From the NCBI GenBank assembly GCA_030700315.1, contig JAUYJO010000018.1, positions 1-33,128 of the forward strand: DNA of 33,128 nucleotides, in the 5' to 3' direction. The notes under the pieces were generated by a model. It searched no databases. It worked only from the letters and a program-made list of their open reading frames with translations, and was not told where the DNA came from. Shown one piece after another: positions 22,496 to 30,224 of this stretch; the stretch's first letter is position 1, and each line of letters opens with the position of its first letter. This stretch comes from Gallionella sp. Lineage in GTDB: Bacteria; Pseudomonadota; Gammaproteobacteria; Burkholderiales; Gallionellaceae. The translations under genes and the position numbers were made by a program.

Positions 22496-23443
22496 ATGAC
22501 ATACACGGAAGACATGCTGGGCAACGAACAGGACGGCTTGCTGAATCATGTCGATGCGCGCACCAGTCTGGCGGGTACCAACAAGATGGAAATCTTGTTG
22601 TTCAGCCTGGGCAGCAACGAGAAATTCGGCATCAATGTGTTCAAGGTCAAGGAGGTTTGCCAGGCTGGCAAGATCACGCGCACACCGAACATGCCGGCCG
22701 GAGTGGACGGCATCGTGTCGTTGCGCGGGCATGTGATGCCGGTGCTGAATATGGCAAATTTCATGGGCATCTACCCGGCTGAAAAATACCACACCATGAT
22801 GGTGGCGGAATACAGCAATCACATCCTGGGCTTTCTGGTGAAAGATGTGGATCGCATCATCCGCGTGGACTGGGACAAAGTGCGCGCGACGGAAGGGATG
22901 CTTTCCGACAAGGGCGCGCTGATCACCGCGATTACCGAGTTGCCTGACGGTACGCTGATTTCGATCCTGGATGTGGAGCAGATCCTGGCGAACGCGTTTG
23001 GCGATGACATCGTCGGGAATGTCGAGCGCGTGCAGTCGGAACATGATTTGTGTATTTTCTTTGCCGACGACTCGATGGTGGCGCGCAGAAAAATTGCCGA
23101 AGTGCTGGATAAAATGGGCATCAAGCATATTCAGGCAGCCAACGGGCTGGAGGCATGGGACAGGCTCAAGGCGATGGCGGATACGGCGCAGAGCACCGGG
23201 GCAAACCTGCACGACCAGATTCAGGTGATCCTGACCGATGCGGAAATGCCGGAGATGGATGGCTATGTGCTGACACAAAATATCAAGTCAGACCGCCGCT
23301 TCGACAGCATACCTGTGGTGATGCATTCTTCGCTTTCCTCCGATGCGAACCGCGCGATGGGGCGCCGCGTCGGGGTGGATCATTATGTGCCAAAATTTGA
23401 TTCGATAGTGTTGTCGTCAACACTGCGGCCGTTGTTGACATAA
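22496..23443 (+). CDS. cheV: CheV coupling protein 2 (CheW-REC)
   Basis: The protein has 315 residues. CheW-like part: MEILLFSLGSNEKFGINVFKVKEV and GIVSLRGHVMPVLNMANFM. Receiver: IFFADDSMVARRKIAEVL, LTDAEMPEMDG with Asp248, VPKFDSIVL. TTAAGGAGGAAGATA precedes the ATG. It shares its N-terminal DARTSLAGTNK with cheV1 (DARTKLAGTNK), so the pair arose by duplication. The receiver insert between its helices (TAQSTGANLHD) is a feature of both. It leads into cheYZA. Confidence 0.93.
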   Translation: MTYTEDMLGNEQDGLLNHVDARTSLAGTNKMEILLFSLGSNEKFGINVFKVKEVCQAGKITRTPNMPAGVDGIVSLRGHVMPVLNMANFMGIYPAEKYHTMMVAEYSNHILGFLVKDVDRIIRVDWDKVRATEGMLSDKGALITAITELPDGTLISILDVEQILANAFGDDIVGNVERVQSEHDLCIFFADDSMVARRKIAEVLDKMGIKHIQAANGLEAWDRLKAMADTAQSTGANLHDQIQVILTDAEMPEMDGYVLTQNIKSDRRFDSIPVVMHSSLSSDANRAMGRRVGVDHYVPKFDSIVLSSTLRPLLT

Positions 23444-23464
23444 CAGAAGTTGAAGAGGGAAGTG

Positions 23465-23551
23465 AGAAGGGTGAAGGGTGAAGGGTTAAACCCTTGAGCA
23501 CCGCAGGTGCGCTCCCTCATCCCTTGAGCGCCAGAGGCGCGAACCCTTCAC
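23465..23551. repeat. Structured spacer between cheV2 and cheY
   Basis: GTGAAGGGTT (23478-23487) pairs with AACCCTTCAC (23542-23551). Inside, CCCTTGAGC occurs twice, each time followed by a small hairpin (CACC..GGTG and GCGCC..GGCGC). The left flank has the short tandem GGTGAA. Confidence 0.55.
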
Positions 23552-23571
23552 GGGTTATTTAGGAGCTTGAT

Positions 23572-23970
23572 ATGGGAATAGAAGGTACAAGATTTCTGGT
23601 GGTGGATGATTTTTCCACAATGCGGCGCATCGTGCGCAACCTGCTCAAGGAGCTCGGCTTTACGAATGTCCAGGAAGCGGAAGACGGGGTGGAAGCCTTG
23701 GCCAAATTGCGCGCGGATACATTTGATTTCGTGGTGTCCGACTGGAACATGCCCAACATGACAGGTATCGAGTTGCTGCGTACGATCCGTGCGGATGAGA
23801 AACTCAAGCACCTGCCGGTGCTGATGGTGACGGCTGAGGCGAAGAAGGAAAACATCATCATGGCGGCACAAGCGGGCGCGAGCGGCTATGTGGTGAAGCC
23901 GTTCACGGCCGCTACGCTGGATGAAAAATTGAAGAAAATCTTTCAAAACTTCCCAAATTTACAAAAGTGA
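23572..23970 (+). CDS. cheY: Chemotaxis response regulator CheY
   Basis: The product has 132 residues and is very close to E. coli Che[35 protein letters not shown] with Asp57, [14 protein letters not shown] (Thr) and [12 protein letters not shown] (Lys). Phospho-CheY binds FliM and switches flagellar rotation. TTTAGGAGC precedes the ATG. The next gene starts within its stop (GTGA overlap), so it is coupled with cheZ. Confidence 0.96.
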   Translation: MGIEGTRFLVVDDFSTMRRIVRNLLKELGFTNVQEAEDGVEALAKLRADTFDFVVSDWNMPNMTGIELLRTIRADEKLKHLPVLMVTAEAKKENIIMAAQAGASGYVVKPFTAATLDEKLKKIFQNFPNLQK

Positions 23971-24701
23971 GTGATGCCATGACAAGTAATACTGCAAGCG
24001 GGGATTCCGATGATCTCGAAGCATTGTTCGACAGCATCGTGGCCGCCAATGCCAACGAAGCAGACCCCAATTGCGCGGTTGCCGGCAATAGCCCCGAGAC
24101 GGGCAAAGTGATCAACCAGATCGGGCATATGGCGCGCAAGCTGCATGACACCTTGCGCGAGCTGGGGCTGAACAAGGAAATCGAAAAGGCGGCCGCGTCG
24201 ATTCCGGATGCGCGCGACCGCCTGAATTATGTCGCGACCCTGACGCAGCAGGCTGCGGAGAAGGTGCTGAATGCGACCGATGCGGCGCAGCCGATTCTGG
24301 AAAAAGTGGAAGTCGAATCGCATCGCCTGGCGGGGCAATGGCACTTGCTGTTCGAGAAAAAGCTGGACGTGGCGCAGTTCAAGGAACTCGTCATGCAAAC
24401 CCAGGCTTTCCTTCATGAAGTGCCCAAGCAGACCAAGGCGACCAATGCCCATCTGATGGACATCATGATGGCGCAAGACTTCCAGGATCTGACCGGGCAA
24501 GTCATCAAGAAGATTATCGAAGTGACGAAACACATGGAACAGCAACTGGTGTCGCTGTTGCTGGAAAATGCGCCGCCTTCGGTCAAGGCAGAATTCGATG
24601 CGGGGCTGTTGAACGGCCCGGTCATCAATGCGGCGGGGCGATCTGATGTGGTGACCAACCAGGATCAGGTGGACGACTTGCTGGAAAGTTTAGGTTTCTG
24701 A
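23967..24701 (+). CDS. cheZ: CheY-P phosphatase CheZ
   Basis: The protein has 244 residues. The catalytic helix [17 protein letters not shown] is present, with Gln173 equivalent to E. coli Gln147. The C-terminal CheY-binding tail [13 protein letters not shown] is intact. It forms a long four-helix dimer and removes phosphate from CheY. The GTG at 23967 overlaps the cheY stop; an ATG at 23979 is the alternative start, and neither has a strong ribosome site. It is coupled with cheY and precedes cheA, the order seen in the gamma/beta 'F6' systems. Confidence 0.94.
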   Translation: MSDAMTSNTASGDSDDLEALFDSIVAANANEADPNCAVAGNSPETGKVINQIGHMARKLHDTLRELGLNKEIEKAAASIPDARDRLNYVATLTQQAAEKVLNATDAAQPILEKVEVESHRLAGQWHLLFEKKLDVAQFKELVMQTQAFLHEVPKQTKATNAHLMDIMMAQDFQDLTGQVIKKIIEVTKHMEQQLVSLLLENAPPSVKAEFDAGLLNGPVINAAGRSDVVTNQDQVDDLLESLGF

Positions 24702-24773
24702 GCATGAGGATTATCTACAACAGCAGCCTAGCCCTTCCTCCCGCACCGGACGGCTCCGCCGCACCGTGTCGGA

Positions 24774-24805
24774 ATGGCGACTTGCTGAAAAGTTTGGGGT
24801 TCTGA
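24774..24805 (+). pseudogene. Duplicated tail of cheZ
   Basis: NGDLLKSLGF and a stop repeat the last codons of cheZ (DDLLESLGF). The DNA match is about 31 bases with five changes, 104 bases downstream of the original. The stretch between (from 24702) is unrelated and non-coding. It may mark an insertion with duplication. Confidence 0.5.
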
Positions 24806-24813
24806 AGAATAGC

Positions 24814-24868
24814 GTAGGTCGGGCTTCGGCCCGACACGGCACCAGCGTCGGGCTGAAGCCCGACCTAC
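24814..24868. repeat. REP pair before cheA
   Basis: GTAGGTCGGGCTTCGGCCCG and the inverse GTCGGGCTGAAGCCCGACCT form two opposed hairpins. They lie directly upstream of the cheA ribosome site (GGGAG), so they may influence cheA translation. Confidence 0.7.
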
Positions 24869-24881
24869 TTGGGAGAATGAA

Positions 24882-26762
24882 ATGAACGATTTTGCTGGCA
24901 TGGAAGAGTTGTTGAGCGATTTTTTGCTGGAGGCGGGCGACATGTTGTCCGAAGTGGACAGCAAGCTGATGGATCTGGAAAAACGTCCCAATGACAGCAA
25001 CCTGCTCAATGAAATATTTCGCGGCTTTCACACTATCAAGGGCGGCGCGGGGTTTCTCAACGCAACGGAACTGGTGACGCTGTGCCATCTCACCGAAAAC
25101 CTGTTCGACAAATTGCGCAACCGCGAATTGACCCTGAGCGCCGAGCTCATGGACGTGATTTTTGCGGCAACTGCCGAGGTGCGCAGGATGTTTAGCTCGC
25201 TGCAACAAAACTATCAGCCCAGTGCGGCTCCAGCGGATATTCTGGATAATCTGAAGGCGGCGTTGAGCGGACAGGCGGTTGCGGTCAAGGCGAAAAACCA
25301 GCCCGCCAGCCCGGCTCCGAGCGCTGCGGCCAAAGGTGCCCAGATGGCAGCAGGTGCTCAAACGTTGGGCGTGCAGGGGGCGGATGGCGTGGACTGGGAT
25401 GCCTTGTACAAGGCGCTGACCGGTGGCACCGATATCGTGGAAACGGTGGGCGCGACGCGCGATCCGGAAAAAATTGCCGATGCAATATCCGAAGAAGAAT
25501 CCACCAAAAAGGCATTTGGCCGACGTACCAGCGATGCGCCGGGCGCCACGGTCGGTCGGCGCGATGGCGACGTCCCGGCCAAAGAGGCCAAGGAATCAAC
25601 GATCCGCGTCGACACTGATCGTCTCGATCAGGTGCTCAATCTTTCCGGCGAAATCGGCCTGACCAAAAACCGCCTGACGCATTTGCGTTCCGACATTTTG
25701 CAGGGGCGCAACGATGCGGACGTTTTGCGCGATCTCGATCAATCTGTCACGCAACTGGATATGCTGGTGGTGAATTTGCAGAACGCGGTGATGAAGACGC
25801 GCATGCAGCCGATCGGGCGTCTGTTCAAAAAATACCCGCGCCTGGCGCGCGATCTGGCGCGGCAACTGGGCAAGGATGTGGAGCTGGTGCTGATCGGTGA
25901 AGAGACCGAAATGGACAAAACCATGATCGAGGATTTGAACGATCCTCTGGTGCATCTGGTGCGCAACGCGGTGGATCACGGCGTGGAAACCATCGAAGCG
26001 CGCATCGCCGCCGGCAAGCCGGAAAAAAGCCTCGTGGAGTTGAGCGCACGCCAGGAAGGCGACCATATCCTGATTACCATCGCCGACGACGGACGCGGCA
26101 TGCGCCCCGAAGTGATCCGCAACAAGGCGATCGAAAAGGGGCTGATCACCAACGAGATGGCGAACACGCTGGATGAAAACCAGTGCCTGGAACTGATTTT
26201 CCTGCCGGGCTTTTCCACCAAGGACGAAATCTCCAGTGTCTCCGGGCGCGGCGTCGGCATGGACGTGGTGAAAACCAATATCCAGAAACTGAATGGTGTT
26301 GTCGACATCCACTCAGAACCGGGCAAGGGGACCGTGCTGACCATTTCCTTGCCGCTCACGCTGGCGATTCTGCCGGTGCTGATTTTGCGCCTCGGCGATC
26401 AATCCTTTGCCGTGCCGCTGTCGATGGTGCGGGAAATTCTGTCCATTACCCCCGATCAGTTGCAGCAAGTCTCCGGCAGGGCGACCATGGTGGTGCGCGG
26501 CGAAGTGCTGCCGGTGTTGTCGCTGGCGCAGTTGATCGGCTGGGAGCAGAGCGTCAATCCGGAAGTGGGCGTGCTGATGCAGTTCGGCAACAACAGTTTC
26601 ATCCTGTCGGCAGACGGCTTTGCCGGGCACGACGATGTGGTGATCAAGTCGCTGGATACCTTCCGCCCCAAAGGCGTGGCGGGTGTGACCATGTCCAGCG
26701 AAGGCGACATTGTGCTGATTCTCGACATCAAAGAGCTGCTCAGCGACGTGCGCGGGCATTGA
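24882..26762 (+). CDS. cheA: Chemotaxis histidine kinase CheA (F6-type system)
   Basis: The product has 626 residues. The P1 domain carries the phospho-acceptor His50 in FHTIKGGAGFL. A long Ala/Pro-rich linker follows, then the dimer domain P3 (about 235-300; VDTDRLDQVLNLSGEIGLTK). The kinase domain P4 has HLVRNAVDHG, ADDGRGM and SGRGVGMDVV. The CheW-like P5 forms the C-terminus. A recognisable P2 is not seen in the linker. It phosphorylates CheY and both CheV proteins. GGGAGAATGAA precedes the ATG, 13 bases after a REP pair. It follows cheYZ in the same direction and is likely the main flagellar kinase. Confidence 0.95.
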   Translation: MNDFAGMEELLSDFLLEAGDMLSEVDSKLMDLEKRPNDSNLLNEIFRGFHTIKGGAGFLNATELVTLCHLTENLFDKLRNRELTLSAELMDVIFAATAEVRRMFSSLQQNYQPSAAPADILDNLKAALSGQAVAVKAKNQPASPAPSAAAKGAQMAAGAQTLGVQGADGVDWDALYKALTGGTDIVETVGATRDPEKIADAISEEESTKKAFGRRTSDAPGATVGRRDGDVPAKEAKESTIRVDTDRLDQVLNLSGEIGLTKNRLTHLRSDILQGRNDADVLRDLDQSVTQLDMLVVNLQNAVMKTRMQPIGRLFKKYPRLARDLARQLGKDVELVLIGEETEMDKTMIEDLNDPLVHLVRNAVDHGVETIEARIAAGKPEKSLVELSARQEGDHILITIADDGRGMRPEVIRNKAIEKGLITNEMANTLDENQCLELIFLPGFSTKDEISSVSGRGVGMDVVKTNIQKLNGVVDIHSEPGKGTVLTISLPLTLAILPVLILRLGDQSFAVPLSMVREILSITPDQLQQVSGRATMVVRGEVLPVLSLAQLIGWEQSVNPEVGVLMQFGNNSFILSADGFAGHDDVVIKSLDTFRPKGVAGVTMSSEGDIVLILDIKELLSDVRGH

Positions 26763-26783
26763 TAAATGCAATGATAAATGCAA

Positions 26784-26993
26784 GGCAGTCGGCACTACTC
26801 AGGTCGAAGCAGTATGCTCGAAAATAGCCACAACGCCGATCCCTTCCCCCTGGAAGGGGGAAGGTTAGGATGGGGGTGGGAGGGTGGAATGATCGCAAAG
26901 TGTCTTTATACCCCACCTTTCTACCCCCATCCCAGCCTTCCCCCTGCAAGGGGGAAGGAGAAAAGCGGCAGTACCTGAGTAGTTACGGCAGTC
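26784..26993. mobile_element. MITE-like element, copy B (full form) with target duplication
   Basis: The element runs from 26791 to 26986, with right end CCTGAGTAGTTAC and left end ACTACTCAGGTC. It is flanked by the 7-base direct repeat GGCAGTC (26784-26790 and 26987-26993), which looks like a target-site duplication. The inner part holds two CCTTCCCCCTG(G/C)AAGGGGGA hairpins around GGATGGGGGTGGGAGGGTGG and its approximate complement, so the whole can fold into one long stem. Short reading frames across it are spurious. Confidence 0.7.
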
Positions 26994-27001
26994 GCTAAAT
27001 T

Positions 27002-27081
27002 ATAGGCTGGTGGTGAGCAAAGCGAACACCGGCATGTTTGGCATCACCAAACGCTGGGGTTCGTTACTCACCCCAGCCTAC
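27002..27081. repeat. REP-like hairpin GTAGGCTGGGGTGAG type
   Basis: TAGGCTGGTGGTGAGCAAAG.. and the inverse ..GTTACTCACCCCAGCCTA bracket an inner hairpin GTTTGG..CCAAAC. It is a different REP subfamily from the GTAGGTCGGG type and ends 30 bases before the receptor gene. Confidence 0.5.
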
Positions 27082-27112
27082 GAAACTACGGACGCAAAAT
27101 TCAGGAGAAATC

Positions 27113-28240
27113 ATGTTTGGCGGAAAACTAAGGCAGGAAAATATTGCATTGCAAGACAGATTGACCCAGACCGAACGGGAAATCTCCGCATTGCGCGGCG
27201 ATTTGTCCAGGCTGGAGAGCGAGCGCGACACGGTGCGCGCCGAGCTTGAAGGGGTTCAAACCGGGCAGCAGACATCGGTGCGACTGTTTGCCAATATGCA
27301 GGGGTTTGGCGATTCTTTTATCGAGTTGCAAAAATCCCAGGTTGCGGCGGCGCAATCGTTGCGCGAAGAAAAAGATCACGCCAGCGAAGCGGCCACTGTT
27401 TCGGCGAGCAACCGCGAAGCCGTGTTGCAGATTGCGCAGAGCCTGGAAGCGTTGTCCGGCGACACGATACAGACCTCGCAGAACGTGCAAAGCCTGACCG
27501 AACGTGCGGCGCAGATCGGCAGCATCGTTCAGTTGATCAAGGAAATTGCCGACCAGACCAACCTGCTGGCGCTCAACGCGGCAATCGAGGCCGCGCGCGC
27601 CGGCGAACAGGGGCGGGGCTTTGCGGTGGTCGCGGACGAAGTGCGCAAGCTGGCCGAGCGCACCGCCAAGGCGACCAACGAAATCTCGACAATCGTGGTC
27701 GCCATCCAGGGCGAAACCGACCGCACACGCGTGCAGATGGAAGGTTGGGCGGCGAAGTCGCAGGTGTTCAGCAAAGATGTTGCGGGCGTGATGGACAACA
27801 TGAAGCACTTGCTGGAACTGTCGCACCAGATGGAAGGCACGATTTCTGCGGCGGCGCTGCGCAGCTTTGTCGAAGTCGCCAAGATCGATCACATCATTTA
27901 CAAATTTGAAATATACAAGGTGTTCATGGGCATTTCGGATCGCGATGCGGACAGCTTCGCGCCGCATACCCAGTGCCGCCTGGGCAAGTGGTACTTCGAT
28001 GGCGAGGGCAAAGATTGCTATTCCAAACTCGACGGCTATGCCGCGATGGCGAACCCGCATCAGGCATTCCACCAGCATGGCCGCGAGGCCGTCACGGCAT
28101 TCCGCTCCGGCGACCCGTTGCGCGGCATCGAACTGGTCGGGCAGATGGAAGCGGACAGCATGGAAGTGCTGGCCGCGCTGGAACGGGTTGCGGTGGCCGG
28201 GGAAGGAGACAGTAGCCTGATGTGTCGTTCGCCGGCTTAG
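27113..28240 (+). CDS. Soluble chemoreceptor with CZB domain
   Basis: The protein has 375 residues and no membrane segment. The N-terminus is a long coiled coil ([22 protein letters not shown]). Next is the signalling hairpin ([28 protein letters not shown]). The C-terminal part is a CZB domain: IDHIIYK (His260), TQCRLGKWY (Cys288) and downstream His residues in [10 protein letters not shown]. It should report cytoplasmic zinc or oxidant state to CheA. The ATG at 27113 follows TCAGGAGAAATC; the earlier start at 27038 lies in the REP hairpin. The build, coiled coil plus MCP plus CZB, matches known soluble receptors such as TlpD. Confidence 0.88.
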   Translation: MFGGKLRQENIALQDRLTQTEREISALRGDLSRLESERDTVRAELEGVQTGQQTSVRLFANMQGFGDSFIELQKSQVAAAQSLREEKDHASEAATVSASNREAVLQIAQSLEALSGDTIQTSQNVQSLTERAAQIGSIVQLIKEIADQTNLLALNAAIEAARAGEQGRGFAVVADEVRKLAERTAKATNEISTIVVAIQGETDRTRVQMEGWAAKSQVFSKDVAGVMDNMKHLLELSHQMEGTISAAALRSFVEVAKIDHIIYKFEIYKVFMGISDRDADSFAPHTQCRLGKWYFDGEGKDCYSKLDGYAAMANPHQAFHQHGREAVTAFRSGDPLRGIELVGQMEADSMEVLAALERVAVAGEGDSSLMCRSPA

Positions 28241-28291
28241 GGGTACGCGGCGCATCGTGATGCTTTGGAACATGGAAAGAACCGGCAAAAT

Positions 28292-29497
28292 ATGACAAAT
28301 CCCTCCCGACTGGCTTTAACCGGCGCATTAATTAGCGGCATCTTGCTGGGCGGTCACGCGCTGTATTTTGGCGGAGTGGCCGCTGCTCTGGCGGATGCGC
28401 TGCTGTTCCTGGTCATCGTGTCCGTCTGGGGTTATCTGCTCAAGCGGGCCGCCGGCGGCGACGGGCAGGCGGAACGTGCCGGGCTGTCAGCGCAGGGCGA
28501 TACGCCCATCATTCACGAAAGCAACTTGTTCCATGTGCAATTGGGCAAGGAACTCGCCAATCAGCTCACCTCGGCGCATACCGAACTTGGCAACACCCAG
28601 GCCATACTCAGCGATGCTATTTCGACACTGATCGACACTTTTACCACCATGGCGGAAGAGGTGCGCGCGCAGCAGGCCTTGACGTTGTTCATCACGGAGG
28701 GCGGCGAGGCTAACGAAGGCCAGAGCGCCAAACAAAAGTTCGAGCATTTCGTCCAGTCCACCTCCGATGCGATGAATGAATTTGTCGATTCCACCGTGCA
28801 GAACAGCAAGCGCGCGATGGAGCTGGTGGAAAAAATGGATGCCATCACCGGGCAGGTTTCCGGCATTCTCGGCATCCTCAACGAAGTGGAGAGCATCGCC
28901 AAGCAAACCAACCTGCTGGCGCTCAATGCGGCGATCGAAGCGGCGCGTGCGGGCGAAGCCGGGCGCGGGTTTGCCGTGGTGGCGGATGAGGTGCGCAACC
29001 TTTCGGAAAATACCAACAAATTCAGCAAACAGATACGTGCGCTGGTGGGCGATGTCAACAAATCTCTGGTCTCTGCGGAGCAATCCATCAATAGCTTGGC
29101 GGCAACCGACATGACTTTTGTGATGGAATCGAAACAGCGTGTCGAAACCATGATGGGTGACTTGACCGAGCTGAATACCACTATTGCCAGCAATGCCGTG
29201 GAGTTGAACCAGATCAATGCCAAGGTCGAGCACAACGTGGCCGTGGCGGTTTCCACTTTGCAATTCCAGGATATGAGCTCGCAGTTGCTCGCGCATGCCC
29301 AGATGCGCCTGGCCGCCTTGCAGGAAGTTGCCAGCGAGATGTGCAAGGGCGCGGACAGCCTCAGTCGTGGCGAATACCTCGAGCAAATCGCTGCCTACAA
29401 CCGCTTGCTGCATGAACATGTCGTATTGCTGGACGCGAAAAAATCCAACCCTGTCGCACAGGATAATTTTGCTACCGGCGACATCGAGTTGTTTTAA
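28292..29497 (+). CDS. Membrane-anchored chemoreceptor without periplasmic sensor
   Basis: The product has 401 residues. Two membrane segments near the N-terminus (about 6-24 and 27-48) are separated by only a few residues. A long cytoplasmic domain follows. The signalling tip is [40 protein letters not shown] distal motif, [14 protein letters not shown] (about 330-343), is common in this receptor class and resembles the CheZ-type FQD(L/M) helix. The input is unknown; it may sense membrane or energy state. The ATG at 28292 has no strong ribosome site; an upstream TTG at 28265 is possible but less likely. It follows the CZB receptor in the same direction. Confidence 0.82.
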   Translation: MTNPSRLALTGALISGILLGGHALYFGGVAAALADALLFLVIVSVWGYLLKRAAGGDGQAERAGLSAQGDTPIIHESNLFHVQLGKELANQLTSAHTELGNTQAILSDAISTLIDTFTTMAEEVRAQQALTLFITEGGEANEGQSAKQKFEHFVQSTSDAMNEFVDSTVQNSKRAMELVEKMDAITGQVSGILGILNEVESIAKQTNLLALNAAIEAARAGEAGRGFAVVADEVRNLSENTNKFSKQIRALVGDVNKSLVSAEQSINSLAATDMTFVMESKQRVETMMGDLTELNTTIASNAVELNQINAKVEHNVAVAVSTLQFQDMSSQLLAHAQMRLAALQEVASEMCKGADSLSRGEYLEQIAAYNRLLHEHVVLLDAKKSNPVAQDNFATGDIELF

Positions 29498-29518
29498 TTC
29501 CAGATAATCCATTTGGGC

Positions 29519-29564
29519 GTAGGTCGGGCTTCAGCCCGACATGTCGGGTTAAAACCCGACCTAC
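29519..29564. repeat. REP pair, left copy
   Basis: A 46-base pair of opposed REP hairpins (GTAGGTCGGGCTTCAGCCCG, then GTCGGGTTAAAACCCGACCT). Its exact reverse complement lies at 32832-32877. Confidence 0.75.
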
Positions 29565-29764
29565 AACCCATTGATTTTCAATACCCCAATAGCTAATGAA
29601 CTATCTGGGTTAATTACGGGGTGCAAGCTTCGTGCCTTTCGCCCTTGGAACCGGATACTCCATGAAGTAATATGTCAACCCGCATCATTATTTCCACGCT
29701 GTATTTTTCAAGCATATGGTGTAACCTAGTAGCGTATTTTCAATAACCTGACGAGTGAAATCAA

Positions 29765-30130
29765 ATGGCCAAGACCGTATTAACTGTTGACGATTCCGCC
29801 TCCATCCGTCAGATGGTGGCTTTTACCCTTAAATCCGCAGGCTATGCCGTCATCGAGGCGGTCGATGGGCAGGAGGGGTTGGACAAGGCCAAGGCCAATG
29901 CGGTCAACCTGGTGCTGACCGACCAGAACATGCCCAAAATGGATGGCCTGACCTTGATTAAAACGCTGCGCGGCTTGCCGCAATACAAGGCCACGCCGAT
30001 CCTGATGTTGACCACCGAATCCAGTGACGCCATGAAGGCGCAAGGCAAGGCATCGGGCGCGACCGGTTGGCTGGTCAAGCCGTTCGACCCGCAAAAGTTG
30101 CTGGAGGTCGTTAAAAAAGTGATCGGCTAG
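29765..30130 (+). CDS. cheY: CheY-like response regulator of the second chemotaxis set
   Basis: The protein has 121 residues and is a single receiver: VLTVDDSASIRQMVAFTLKSAGY, LTDQNMPKMDG with Asp53, PILMLTTESSDAMKAQ and GWLVKPFDPQKLLEVV. It is diverged from the CheY at 23572 and closer to the CheY forms paired with a large CheA. It may act on the motor or serve as a phosphate sink. Weak ribosome site (GACGAGTGAAATCAA). cheA follows 95 bases later. Confidence 0.9.
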   Translation: MAKTVLTVDDSASIRQMVAFTLKSAGYAVIEAVDGQEGLDKAKANAVNLVLTDQNMPKMDGLTLIKTLRGLPQYKATPILMLTTESSDAMKAQGKASGATGWLVKPFDPQKLLEVVKKVIG

Positions 30131-30224
30131 AACGTGGCCGGGCTGTGCCCACCCCGCCGGGTTCAGACCGATCCGCATAGAGTTTTAGCCGGAATTTTTT
30201 ACACATCACACTAGGGAAAAGCCA

